A stretch of DNA of 64,000 nt from JAVVHH01 sp963835135 (GTDB taxonomy: Bacteria > Pseudomonadota > Alphaproteobacteria > Acetobacterales > Acetobacteraceae): positions 682,001-746,000 of the forward strand of contig CAWIEF010000003.1 of the NCBI GenBank assembly GCA_963835135.1, written 5' to 3'. Both the position numbers and the translations under genes were made by a program. Each line of letters begins with the position of its first letter. Positions within the stretch are counted from its first letter, which is position 1. This document shows positions 1 to 7,297 of this stretch, piece after piece. The notes below the pieces were generated by a model. That model was not told where the DNA came from. It worked only from the letters and a program-made list of their open reading frames with translations, and did no database searches.

Positions 1-155
1 TCGTCATTGCGACGGGCGTGGCGACGCGGCAATCCAGGGCCGCAAGACCAATCCATGCCGCTCGGCATCGCGCCGCGGCCGCGAGGCGGCTCACGACGGC
101 CAGGTGAGCCGAACACCCGCCGATCACGGCCAACTCGAGGCGGTTTGGATCTGAC
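1..155. other. Leader upstream of histidine kinase; degenerate intergenic repeat
   Basis: No gene is called here. Bases 2-37 read CGTCATTGCGAC...GGCAATCCAG, which resembles the short intergenic repeats (GTCATTGCGAG...GCAATCCA type) scattered through many proteobacterial genomes. A frame is open from base 2 to a TGA at 152-154, two bases before the kinase ATG, but its first third is the repeat and I see no response-regulator motif in it. Confidence 0.35.
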
Positions 156-1511
156 ATGATCAAGCGCTTCCTCCCCCGCGGCCTCCTCGGCCGCTCCCTC
201 CTCATCGTCCTCGTACCCCTCGTCATTCTCCAGGCCGTCACCTTCACCATCTTCTACGGCGGCCACCTCGACTTCATCTCCCGCCGCCTCTCCTTCGCCA
301 TCGCCGGCGAGATCGCCCAAACCATCCAGCTCATCCGCCGCTACCCCCGCGATCAGCAGGCCAACCTCGATGATGCCCTCCGCCTGTTCGAGGTCCCCAT
401 GCGCCTCATCCCCGGCGCACAGCTCGAACCGCGCCCGCGGGTCAACCTCCCAGGCCCCATGGACGACGATCTCGCCGCCTCCCTCGAAGCCAAGGTCCGC
501 CTGCCCTTCACCATGGATTGGACCAGCGACTCCCGCGCCGTCCTCATCCGCGTCCAGCTCGACCAGGGGGTCCTCGAAGTCGAGGCGCCCCGCAAACGCC
601 TCTACCCCAGCACCGTCTACCTTTTCGTGCTCTGGGTCGTCGGCACCGCCCTTCTGCTCTTCGGCATCGCCGCCCTCTTCCTGCGCAACCAGGTCCGCGC
701 CATCCGCCGTCTCGCCGCCGCCGCCGAGGCCTTCGGCCTCGGACGTGATCGCGGCCCCATCAAGCCCGAGGGCGCCACCGAAGTCCGCCAGGCCGCCACC
801 GCGTTCAACCGCATGCAGGCCCGCATTCAGCGCTTCCTCGCCCAGCGCACCGAGATGCTCGCCGGCGTCTCGCACGACCTACGCACCCCTCTGACCCGGC
901 TCCGCCTCGCCCTCGACCTCCTCCCCAAGACCCCCGAGCTCGCCCCCGACATCGCCGACATGACCGCCGACACCGCCGAGATGGAGCGCATGATCGCCGG
1001 CTATCTCGCCTTCGCCCGCGGCGAGGGCGCCGAGCAGGCCCAGCCCGTCGACCTCGCCGCCCTCCTCGAAGACGTCGCCACCGCCGCCCGCCGCACCGGC
1101 GCCGCCATCGAATTCGAAACCCCCGCCGGCCTCCCCGGAAGCCTGCCAGGAGGCCTGCCAGGAGGCTTGCCAGGAGGCTTGCCAGGAGGCCTGATCGTCC
1201 ACCTCCGCCCCGACGCCGCCCGCCGCGCCGTCACCAACCTCGTCGACAACGCCCGCCGCCACGCCAGCCGCGTCCGCCTCTCCGTCCAACCCCAAGGCCG
1301 CAACGTCTCCGTCCTCGTCGACGACGACGGACCCGGCATCGCCCCCGACCGCCGCGAGAGCGTCTTCAAGCCCTTCGAGAGTGGCGCCGACGATGGCACC
1401 GGCCTCGGCCTCACCATCGCCCGCGACATCGCCCGCGCCCACGGCGGCGAGATCCACCTAGAACAAAGCCCTCTCGGCGGCCTCCGCGCCCGCATGCGCC
1501 TCCCGGTCTGA
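156..1511 (+). CDS. Two-component sensor histidine kinase (EnvZ-like)
   Basis: Inner-membrane sensor kinase of 451 residues that should autophosphorylate and pass phosphate to a response regulator, probably encoded just upstream outside the window. Transmembrane helices lie near residues 13-33 and 152-176 around a periplasmic domain of about 115 residues. A HAMP-like linker follows, then the H-box SHDLRTPLTRLR with phospho-acceptor His240, the N-box NLVDNARRH (361-369), the G1 motif DDDGPGI (389-395) and G2 GTGLGLTIA (414-422). Family layout matches EnvZ/OmpR-type kinases. The odd part is four perfect LPGG repeats at residues 330-345, between the first strand of the ATPase domain and the N-box; normal kinases have a short turn there. 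Signal unknown. Confidence 0.93.
   Translation: MIKRFLPRGLLGRSLLIVLVPLVILQAVTFTIFYGGHLDFISRRLSFAIAGEIAQTIQLIRRYPRDQQANLDDALRLFEVPMRLIPGAQLEPRPRVNLPGPMDDDLAASLEAKVRLPFTMDWTSDSRAVLIRVQLDQGVLEVEAPRKRLYPSTVYLFVLWVVGTALLLFGIAALFLRNQVRAIRRLAAAAEAFGLGRDRGPIKPEGATEVRQAATAFNRMQARIQRFLAQRTEMLAGVSHDLRTPLTRLRLALDLLPKTPELAPDIADMTADTAEMERMIAGYLAFARGEGAEQAQPVDLAALLEDVATAARRTGAAIEFETPAGLPGSLPGGLPGGLPGGLPGGLIVHLRPDAARRAVTNLVDNARRHASRVRLSVQPQGRNVSVLVDDDGPGIAPDRRESVFKPFESGADDGTGLGLTIARDIARAHGGEIHLEQSPLGGLRARMRLPV
1142..1193 (+). repeat. 12-bp tandem repeat inside the kinase gene
   Basis: Four consecutive copies of C[C/T]TGCCAGGAGG (1142-1153, 1154-1165, 1166-1177, 1178-1189) and a partial fifth (CCTG). The first two copies use CCTG, the next two CTTG. 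The unit is a multiple of three, so copy-number change would lengthen or shorten the LPGG stretch without a frameshift. A diverged copy (CTCCCCGGAAGC) just precedes the array. Confidence 0.95.
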
Positions 1512-1590
1512 CAAACCCCAGCCCGTCCCGCACTCCCCCGTCGTGCCTGCGACCCACGTCGGGCCCGCGTCCCCCGTCCTGCCCGCATCA

Positions 1591-1640
1591 GTGCGAGCCG
1601 CAAAGCGCCGTGGCAATCCATCGGCACGGACCGCCACGCC
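1591..1640. repeat. Second degenerate intergenic repeat copy
   Basis: The stretch GTGCGAGCCGCAAAGCGCCG followed by TGGCAATCCATCGG has the same GCGAG...GGCAATCCA plan as the element at 2-37, so the kinase gene is flanked by two related copies. It lies in the 187-bp gap after the kinase stop. Similarity was judged by eye only. Confidence 0.35.
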
Positions 1641-1659
1641 ACGCCAAGCGCCAACGATC

Positions 1660-1688
1660 TTGACTTTAAGCAGGAATAATTACCTAAT
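1660..1688 (+). promoter_or_regulatory. Possible sigma-70 promoter
   Basis: TTGACT at 1660-1665, a 17-nt spacer, then CCTAAT at 1683-1688 (4/6 to TATAAT), in a locally AT-rich patch. The predicted start point would be only a few bases before the ATG at 1699, so a leaderless or near-leaderless mRNA is possible. Weak evidence. Confidence 0.3.
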
Positions 1689-1698
1689 CCGCCCCGCC

Positions 1699-2319
1699 AT
1701 GTCTCCGCCCAGCCCCGCCCGTGCCGCCCTCCTCGACCGCGTCCTCGTCGTCGGCGTCACCCTCGCCGAGCGCCTGCTCGACATCCCAACCACGCCAGAC
1801 CCCGACGCCAAGCGCCCCCGCAACCCGGCCACCGACTACCAGAACATCTCCTACGCCGTGCGCCAGACCGTCATCCTCCTCGAAGGCGACGCCGACGCCC
1901 GCCAAGCCCGCCGCACCGCCGCCCGCAAGCAGGTCATCCGCGCCGTCGAAGACGCCATCCACCTCCACGCCGCCCCCCGCGCCGACCACCTCGTCCGCGA
2001 ACTCCAGGAGCGCCTCGCCGACCCGGACTTCGACGCCGAACTCGACGCCCGACCCACCCCCGACCTCATCGCCGAGCTCTGCCGCGACCTCCACGCGCTG
2101 CCCCGCTTCGAGACCCACGCCCACCAGCGCCGACACCCCGCCGCCATCGCCGCCCTCGCCGCCCAAGCCGCCGCCCCCGCCCAAACTCCCCTCAACTCCT
2201 CCCCAAGCGAGCCCGAGGACATTCAACCCCCACAGTCGCCCACCCCCTTCCATCCCCGCCCCACGCCACGGGCGCCGCTGAGCACCCCCTCCCGGATCCG
2301 CCCGATCCGCGACGGCTGA
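1699..2319 (+). CDS. Hypothetical protein (206 aa)
   Basis: I do not recognise this protein. The reading frame is open from 1543, but the region before 1699 contains an intergenic repeat, so I take the ATG at 1699 (MSPPSPARAALLDRVLVVG). Residues 1-145 look like a folded helical domain rich in Ala, Arg, Asp and Leu (AERLLDIPTTPDPDAKRPRNPATDYQ, then repeated Arg/Glu helices), with no signal peptide or membrane helix. The last 55 residues are a Pro/Ser-rich tail (NSSPSEPEDIQPPQSPTPFHP) and are likely disordered. It sits alone between the kinase and flgF, so no role can be inferred. It has the high GC and codon bias of its neighbours. Confidence 0.6.
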   Translation: MSPPSPARAALLDRVLVVGVTLAERLLDIPTTPDPDAKRPRNPATDYQNISYAVRQTVILLEGDADARQARRTAARKQVIRAVEDAIHLHAAPRADHLVRELQERLADPDFDAELDARPTPDLIAELCRDLHALPRFETHAHQRRHPAAIAALAAQAAAPAQTPLNSSPSEPEDIQPPQSPTPFHPRPTPRAPLSTPSRIRPIRDG

Positions 2320-2484
2320 CCCGTCACCCCGTCGGGTGTGCGTCAGCCCACCTGCTGCGAACCGCGTCCGTCCACTCCTCTCTTGCCGACCTGGCCCAAG
2401 AACACCGCGACCGCCTCGGCAGCCGCGCGAACCTGCACGCCCATCGCCCACTCCGCCCAAATCGACCCGGCACCATCCGCCCAC

Positions 2485-2504
2485 CCCGGCAATTTCAACC
2501 CACC
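2485..2504 (+). promoter_or_regulatory. Putative FlbD-type enhancer upstream of flgF
   Basis: CCCGGCAATTTCAACCCACC lies 61 nt upstream of the -24 box of the flgF promoter. It matches the element at 8254-8273 upstream of flgI at 15 of 20 positions (CCCGGCA, TT and CCCACC shared) and at nearly the same distance. From memory the core resembles the ftr sites bound by the sigma-54 activator FlbD in Caulobacter; function here is inferred. Confidence 0.5.
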
Positions 2505-2545
2505 TCCCCAATCCCACAGCCCAGCGTCCAGCAGGCCCCACCCCT

Positions 2546-2560
2546 TGGCACGCCTCTTGC
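2546..2560 (+). promoter_or_regulatory. Sigma-54 promoter of flgF operon
   Basis: TGGCACGCCTCTTGC: the -24 box TGGCAC (2546-2551) and -12 box TTGC (2557-2560) have the exact GG-N10-GC spacing required by RpoN. It lies 33 nt before the flgF ATG at 2594, a normal leader length, and so should drive flgF-flgG-flgA-flgH. Confidence 0.85.
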
Positions 2561-2593
2561 CATGTCCCACCCAGCACACCGCTGGACGCCAAG

Positions 2594-3334
2594 ATGGAAC
2601 TGCCAACCTACGTCGCCCTCTCTCGCCTCGCCGCCCAACAGCGCGCGTTGGACGTCACCGCGTCGAACCTCGCCAACGCCAACACCCCCGGCTTCAAGGC
2701 CAGCCGCGTCCTCTTCTCCGATTGGCTCTCCCCCCAGACCAACACCACCGCACCCGCCGGCGACCGCAAGCTCGCCTACACCCAAGACCGCGCCACCTAT
2801 CGCGAGCAGCAGCCCGGCGCCCTCGCCAACACCGCCAACCCGCTCGATCTCGCAATCAGCGGCGAGGGCTATTTCACCGTCAACACCCCCCGCGGCCCCC
2901 GCCTGACCCGCGCCGGCCACTTCACCCAGCAAGCCAACGGCACCATCGGTGACATGGACGGCAACGCCCTCCTCGGCAGCACCGGCGCCCCGCTCCGCAT
3001 AGCCCCGACCGACACCGCCATCACCGTCACCGCCGACGGAACCGTCAGCACCGAGTCCGGCGAGGTCGGCCGCATCGGCGTCGTCAACCCCACCGATCCC
3101 AACCGCATGACCGCCGAGGGCAACCGCGACCTCCGCGCCGACGTCCCGACCGCCCCGGTCCCGCAGCCCAAGGTCGTCCAGGGCGCTGTCGAGGACAGCA
3201 ACGTTCAAGCCGTCGTCGAAACCACCCGCATGATGGGCGACCTCCGCTCGTTCCAGTTCACCACCCAGTTCGTCCAGGCCGAATCCGATCGGATGCAGTC
3301 CGCCATCGACAAAATCACCGCGAGGAAAATCTAA
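2594..3334 (+). CDS. flgF: Flagellar basal-body proximal rod protein FlgF
   Basis: Structural subunit of the proximal rod of the flagellar basal body, exported by the flagellar type III machine, so it has no signal peptide. The start is the ATG at 2594 (MELPTYVALSRLAAQQRALD), since the open frame runs further up through the promoter. At 246 residues it is normal for FlgF. The N-terminal rod signature ALDVTASNLANANTPGFKASR (about 18-38) and the C-terminal helix VQAVVETTRMMGDLRSFQFTTQFVQAESDRMQSAI are both present; these two ends pair as a coiled coil in this family. The stop overlaps the flgG start by one base (TAATG), which implies translational coupling. Confidence 0.95.
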   Translation: MELPTYVALSRLAAQQRALDVTASNLANANTPGFKASRVLFSDWLSPQTNTTAPAGDRKLAYTQDRATYREQQPGALANTANPLDLAISGEGYFTVNTPRGPRLTRAGHFTQQANGTIGDMDGNALLGSTGAPLRIAPTDTAITVTADGTVSTESGEVGRIGVVNPTDPNRMTAEGNRDLRADVPTAPVPQPKVVQGAVEDSNVQAVVETTRMMGDLRSFQFTTQFVQAESDRMQSAIDKITARKI

Positions 3335-4119
3335 TGCGCTCGCTCGACATCGCCGGCACCGGCATGCAGGCACAGCAGACCAACGTCGAAGTCATCTCCA
3401 ACAACATCGCCAACATGACCACCACCGGCTTCAAGCGTAGCCGCGCCGAGTTCCAGGATCTGCTCTACCAGAACCTCCGCCGCGTCGGCTCCAACAGCTC
3501 CGATAATGGAACGATCGTCCCCTCCGGCGCCCAGCTCGGCCTCGGCGTCAAGACCGCCGCCATCTACCGCATCCACGAGCAGGGCAACATCCAGCAGACC
3601 AGCAACAGCCTCGACGTCGCCATCAAGGGCAAAGGCTTCTTCCAAGTCACCCTACCCAGCGGCGACACCGCCTACACCCGCGACGGCACCTTCAGCCTCT
3701 CGCCCAACGGCGAGATCGTCACCGCCGACGGGTACCCCGTCGCGCCCGGCATCACCATCCCCCCCAACGCCCAGGACGTCTCCATCAACGCCGGCGGCGA
3801 CGTGCAGGTCACCCTCGCCGGCCAGACCGCCTCGCAGACTGTCGGCACGCTGACGCTCGCCAACTTCGCCAACGAGGCCGGCCTCGCCTCCACCGGCGAC
3901 AACCTCTACCTCGCCACCTCCGCCTCCGGAAACGCCGTCAACGGCAACCCAAGCTCGACCGGCTTCGGTAGCGTCATGGCCGGCTTCGTCGAGACCAGCA
4001 ACGTCAACGTCGTCACCGAGATCACCAACCTCATCACCGCCCAGCGCGCCTACGAAATGAACAGCCGCGTCATCACCACCAGCGACCAGATGTCCTCCAC
4101 TCTGACCAACCTGAGGTAA
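3334..4119 (+). CDS. flgG: Flagellar basal-body distal rod protein FlgG
   Basis: Forms the distal rod that links the proximal rod to the hook and passes through the P and L rings. The 261-residue length is standard. The N-terminus has the rod motif QQTNVEVISNNIANMTTTGFKRSRAEF and the C-terminus ends GFVETSNVNVVTEITNLITAQRAYEMNSRVITTSDQM, the conserved FlgG/FlgE/FlgF C-terminal helix. The central part (SNSLDVAIKGKGFFQVTLPSGDTAYTRDG) is the family's beta-rich D1 domain. Its ATG shares an A with the flgF stop, and flgA starts 3 bp downstream, so it lies inside the flgFGAH operon. Confidence 0.97.
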   Translation: MRSLDIAGTGMQAQQTNVEVISNNIANMTTTGFKRSRAEFQDLLYQNLRRVGSNSSDNGTIVPSGAQLGLGVKTAAIYRIHEQGNIQQTSNSLDVAIKGKGFFQVTLPSGDTAYTRDGTFSLSPNGEIVTADGYPVAPGITIPPNAQDVSINAGGDVQVTLAGQTASQTVGTLTLANFANEAGLASTGDNLYLATSASGNAVNGNPSSTGFGSVMAGFVETSNVNVVTEITNLITAQRAYEMNSRVITTSDQMSSTLTNLR

Positions 4120-4122
4120 CGC

Positions 4123-5079
4123 GTGAAAACCCCCGCCTCCCTGGCCGCTGCCCTCCTCGTCGCTCTCGCCCTGGCCGCCCCGGTCCACGCCGCCACCCTC
4201 AAGCCACTCGGCACCCTGACCGGCAGCACCATTCGCCTGTCCGACATCTGGGACGGCGTGATCGCCGACAAGGCGCTCGCCCCGGCCCCGCCCCCAGGTG
4301 GCCGCATCACCGTCCCCGCCGCCCAGCTCGCCGCCATCGCCCGCGACTACGGCGTCGACTGGCGCCCGAACTCGACGGGCGACCGCGTCATCCTCGAGCG
4401 GCCCGGCCGCGCCATCACCCGCGACGACGTCAAGCCCGCCATCGTCGCCGCCCTCCCCGGAGCCGGCATCGCCGCCGACGCCGAACTCGAGATCGGCACC
4501 ATCGCCGCCGACCCGGTTCCCGCCGACGCCAAGCTCGACGTCACCACCGCCCAGTTCGACGTCGATCCCACCAGCGGACGCTTCGCTGCCCTCCTCACCA
4601 TCGCCGCCGCCGGCATGCCAGACACCCAGCTCCGCGTCAGCGGCCATGTGCAGGAAATGACCGAGATCCCCGTCCTGCGCCGCCGCCTCCTTCCCGGCGA
4701 CATCGTCGGCGCGCGTGACCTCGGCTGGGCTAAGATCCGCGTCACCCTGACTCGCGGCGAGATCGTCCACGCCCCGCCCCAGGCCATCGGCCTGGCCGCC
4801 AAACGCTCCATGCAACCCGATCAACCGATCCCGCTGGCCGATCTCGGCCGCGCCATGGTCGTCCAGAAAGGCGAAAACGTGACCCTCAGCCTCATCACCG
4901 AAGGCCTCGCCATCTCCGCCCGCGCCCTCGCCACCGAGCCCGGCGGCATCGGCGATCGAATCCGCGTCCTCAACGAACTCGCCCGCGCCACCGTCGAAGC
5001 CGAGATCACCGCCCCGGGCGCCGCCCGCGTCATCCCCGGCACCGCCCGTCCCGCGACCCGGTTCGTGGCCGCCCGATGA
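4123..5079 (+). CDS. flgA: P-ring assembly chaperone FlgA
   Basis: Periplasmic chaperone needed to assemble FlgI into the P ring. The start is GTG at 4123, right after the flgG stop, giving a clean signal peptide MKTPASLAAALLVALALAAPVHA with cleavage before ATL. The C-terminal half carries the SAF-type domain: VPVLRRRLLPGDIVGARDLGWAKIRV and a region ending in the family's TRFVAAR-like tail. At 318 residues it is among the longer FlgA proteins, as is usual in alphaproteobacteria. Its stop overlaps the flgH start by four bases (ATGA). Confidence 0.93.
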   Translation: MKTPASLAAALLVALALAAPVHAATLKPLGTLTGSTIRLSDIWDGVIADKALAPAPPPGGRITVPAAQLAAIARDYGVDWRPNSTGDRVILERPGRAITRDDVKPAIVAALPGAGIAADAELEIGTIAADPVPADAKLDVTTAQFDVDPTSGRFAALLTIAAAGMPDTQLRVSGHVQEMTEIPVLRRRLLPGDIVGARDLGWAKIRVTLTRGEIVHAPPQAIGLAAKRSMQPDQPIPLADLGRAMVVQKGENVTLSLITEGLAISARALATEPGGIGDRIRVLNELARATVEAEITAPGAARVIPGTARPATRFVAAR

Positions 5080-5810
5080 AGCCGCTCCTCCCCCTCGCGC
5101 TTGTCCTGCTGCTGCCCGGCTGCGGATCGCTCCAGCGACTCTCCGAAGTCGGCCGCCCTCCCACCATGACCCCCAGCGGCGACCCCACCGCCGATCCCGC
5201 CTACCGCCCCATCACCATGCCCATGCCCCGCCCCCAATCCGAGCCCGCACAGGCCAACAGCCTGTGGCGGCAGGGCAGCCGCGCCTTCTTCAAGGACCAG
5301 CGCGCCGCCAACGTCGGCGACATCGTCACCGTCCTCGTCAACATCGTCGACACCGCCAGCCTCAAGAACGAGTCCAGCGCCACCCGCAACGGCACCGAGT
5401 CACTCGGCGTCCCCAATCTGCTCGGCCTCGAACGCTCCGTCCCCAAGGTCTTCGGCAAGGGCGTCAGCCCCAGCTCCCTCGTCACCACCACCAGCACCAA
5501 CGGATCGACCGGGGCCGCCTCCGTCAAGCGTAACGAGACCGTCACTCTCCGCCTCGCCGGCGTCGTCACCCAGGTCCTCCCCAACGGCAACCTGGCCGTC
5601 GCCGCCCGCCAGGAAGTCCGCGTCAACTCCGAACTCCGCGAGTTGCAGGTCAGCGGCGTCATCCGCCCCCAGGACATCGCCAGCGACAACACCGTGCTGC
5701 ACGACCGCATGGCCGAAGCCCGCATCTCCTACGGTGGCCGCGGCCAAATGACCAACGTCCAAACCCCCCGCTACGGCCAGCAACTCCTCGACGTCCTGCT
5801 TCCCTTCTAA
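5076..5810 (+). CDS. flgH: Flagellar L-ring lipoprotein FlgH
   Basis: Outer-membrane lipoprotein that builds the L ring around the rod. The signal peptide MKPLLPLALVLLLPGC has a lipobox (LLPGC) with the lipidated Cys at residue 16. The FlgH core is visible: SLWRQGSRAFFKDQRAANVGDIVTVLVNIVDTASLKNES, then VTLRLAGVVTQVLPNGNLAVAARQEVRVNSELRELQVSGVIRPQDI, ending in YGGRGQMTNVQTPRYGQQLLDVLLPF. At 244 residues it is of normal length. It is the last gene of the sigma-54 operon and is followed by a strong hairpin before a convergent gene. Confidence 0.97.
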   Translation: MKPLLPLALVLLLPGCGSLQRLSEVGRPPTMTPSGDPTADPAYRPITMPMPRPQSEPAQANSLWRQGSRAFFKDQRAANVGDIVTVLVNIVDTASLKNESSATRNGTESLGVPNLLGLERSVPKVFGKGVSPSSLVTTTSTNGSTGAASVKRNETVTLRLAGVVTQVLPNGNLAVAARQEVRVNSELRELQVSGVIRPQDIASDNTVLHDRMAEARISYGGRGQMTNVQTPRYGQQLLDVLLPF

Positions 5811-5823
5811 CCCCTCTCGCTCT

Positions 5824-5844
5824 CCCTCTCCCTCCGGGAGAGGG
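5824..5844. terminator. Hairpin between convergent flgH and binding-protein gene
   Basis: CCCTCTCCC / TCC / GGGAGAGGG: a perfect 9-bp stem with a 3-nt loop. The sequence continues GGGTGGGGTGAGGG, a form of the CCCTCTCCC...GGGAGAGGGTGGGGTGAGGG repeat common between proteobacterial genes. It lies between two converging stops and could serve both strands, though there is no long T-run. Confidence 0.6.
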
Positions 5845-5880
5845 TGGGGTGAGGGCCTCCCCCGTCGCCTCAGCCTACCC

Positions 5881-7206
5881 TCAGCTCTCGTTCGACTTCG
5901 CCAGCACCGGCTTGAACGCGTCCGTCGCCTTCTTCAGCTCCGCCTGCGGATCCGCTCCGCCCACGATGTTGGTCAACGCCACCCCGATCGTGTCGCGGAA
6001 CTCCGTCACCGGCACGATCTCCGGCAGGCCGCTGCGCGCGATCGAAAGGCTCGTCAGCGTCGTGTCGAACCAATCCGCCGGGAACTTGCTCGTCCGGACC
6101 ACCTCCTCGTTCTTGTACGCGCTCGCCCGCGGCGGCGTGCCCGCCCCCTCGCGCAACCAGTTCAGCAGCATCAGCTTGCTGTTGGCCCACTGCAGATAGA
6201 GCCACGCCCCGGTCTTGTTCTTCGCCCCGACCGGAATGCCCATCCCGTCGATGAACGTCGCCGACGCACGCGCCTTCGGCCCCGCCGGCACCGCCGCGAA
6301 CCCGACCTTGCCGACCACCTTGCTCTTCGCCGGGTCCAGCAGCGGCGCCGAGAACCCGATCCCGTCCCACCACATCGCCGCCCGGCCCTGGCTAAAGGTC
6401 GTCTGGCACTCGTTCCAGTTGAACCCGACCGACCCGGGCGGCGCACACTCGCGCATGATCGTCTGATACCAGGTCGCCGCCTCCACCGCCGCCGCCGTGT
6501 CCGTCAGCAGCGTCTTGCCATCCGGCGTGATTGTCTCCTGGTCCCACCCGAGAAGAATGTTATCGTACAGCACGACGTTGGCGTTCTTCAGCCCCCGCCC
6601 CGTGAAGCCATACACCCCCTTGCTTTTGTCCGTCAGCTTGCGTGCCGCACTCAGCATCTCGTCGAGCGTCTTCGGCGGCCCGTCCAGCCCGGCCTGCTGC
6701 AACAGCTCCTTGTTGTAATACAGGATGAACAGGTCCTGGTTCATCGGCAGCACGTTGATCTTCCCGTCCGGCCCCGTAGCTGCCCGAATCGTTGCAGGGC
6801 TGAAATCAGTCATGTCGAGGTCAGGACTGGTCAGCGACGGGTCGGCGATCAGCGGCCGCAAGTCCTCCATCCACCGCCCACGCTCGATCAACCGCTTCTG
6901 CACGTGCATCGCGACGTTCACCACGTCGAAGCTCGGATGCCCCGAACTCATCTCCATCGCGACCTTCGGCCGCTGCTGCTGCTCCGGAATTTGTTCGGCG
7001 CCGACCTTGATCCCGGTCAGCTCCTCGAACTCTTTCTGATGCGCCTGCAGCACGTCACCCCGCGGCGACTTGGCGAGGTTCACCTCGACCTTGCTGCCTT
7101 TGGCTTGCTTCCAGTCGAACGCGCTCTGCGCATTTGCCCGTTCGACGATCGCCGGGGCCGCAAGCAACCCGGCCGATGCTGCAAACAACGTGCGACGACG
7201 TAACAT
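5881..7206 (-). CDS. ABC transporter extracellular solute-binding protein (family 1)
   Basis: Periplasmic binding protein of the sugar-type family 1 (MalE/UgpB-like). The start is the ATG at 7206, behind GTTGGGGGAGCGTC, a good ribosome site; the upstream in-frame extension is dropped. The signal peptide MLRRRTLFAASAGLLAAPAIVERANA has an Arg-Arg pair and may use the Tat route, with cleavage before QS. The mature part has the family features EFEELTGIKVGAEQIPEQQQRPKVAMEM, VLPMNQDLFILYYNKELLQQAG and GIGFSAPLLDPAKSKVVGKVGFAAVPAGP. Length 441 is standard. No permease or ATPase gene is nearby: it stands alone between flagellar genes, so the substrate cannot be guessed and it may serve a transporter elsewhere. 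Confidence 0.9.
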   Translation of the reverse strand: MLRRRTLFAASAGLLAAPAIVERANAQSAFDWKQAKGSKVEVNLAKSPRGDVLQAHQKEFEELTGIKVGAEQIPEQQQRPKVAMEMSSGHPSFDVVNVAMHVQKRLIERGRWMEDLRPLIADPSLTSPDLDMTDFSPATIRAATGPDGKINVLPMNQDLFILYYNKELLQQAGLDGPPKTLDEMLSAARKLTDKSKGVYGFTGRGLKNANVVLYDNILLGWDQETITPDGKTLLTDTAAAVEAATWYQTIMRECAPPGSVGFNWNECQTTFSQGRAAMWWDGIGFSAPLLDPAKSKVVGKVGFAAVPAGPKARASATFIDGMGIPVGAKNKTGAWLYLQWANSKLMLLNWLREGAGTPPRASAYKNEEVVRTSKFPADWFDTTLTSLSIARSGLPEIVPVTEFRDTIGVALTNIVGGADPQAELKKATDAFKPVLAKSNES

Positions 7207-7297
7207 GACGCTCCCCCAACATGCCATTTAGCTGGCCATTGCTGGAACACTATCGCCGCCGCCGAAACCCTTCAATCGTTATGGCTGCACCACCGGG

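Noticed and set aside
2..154. Possible end of an upstream response-regulator gene
   Set aside because: The frame ends two bases before the kinase ATG, but its sequence is mostly the intergenic repeat and lacks the usual C-terminal winged-helix motif.
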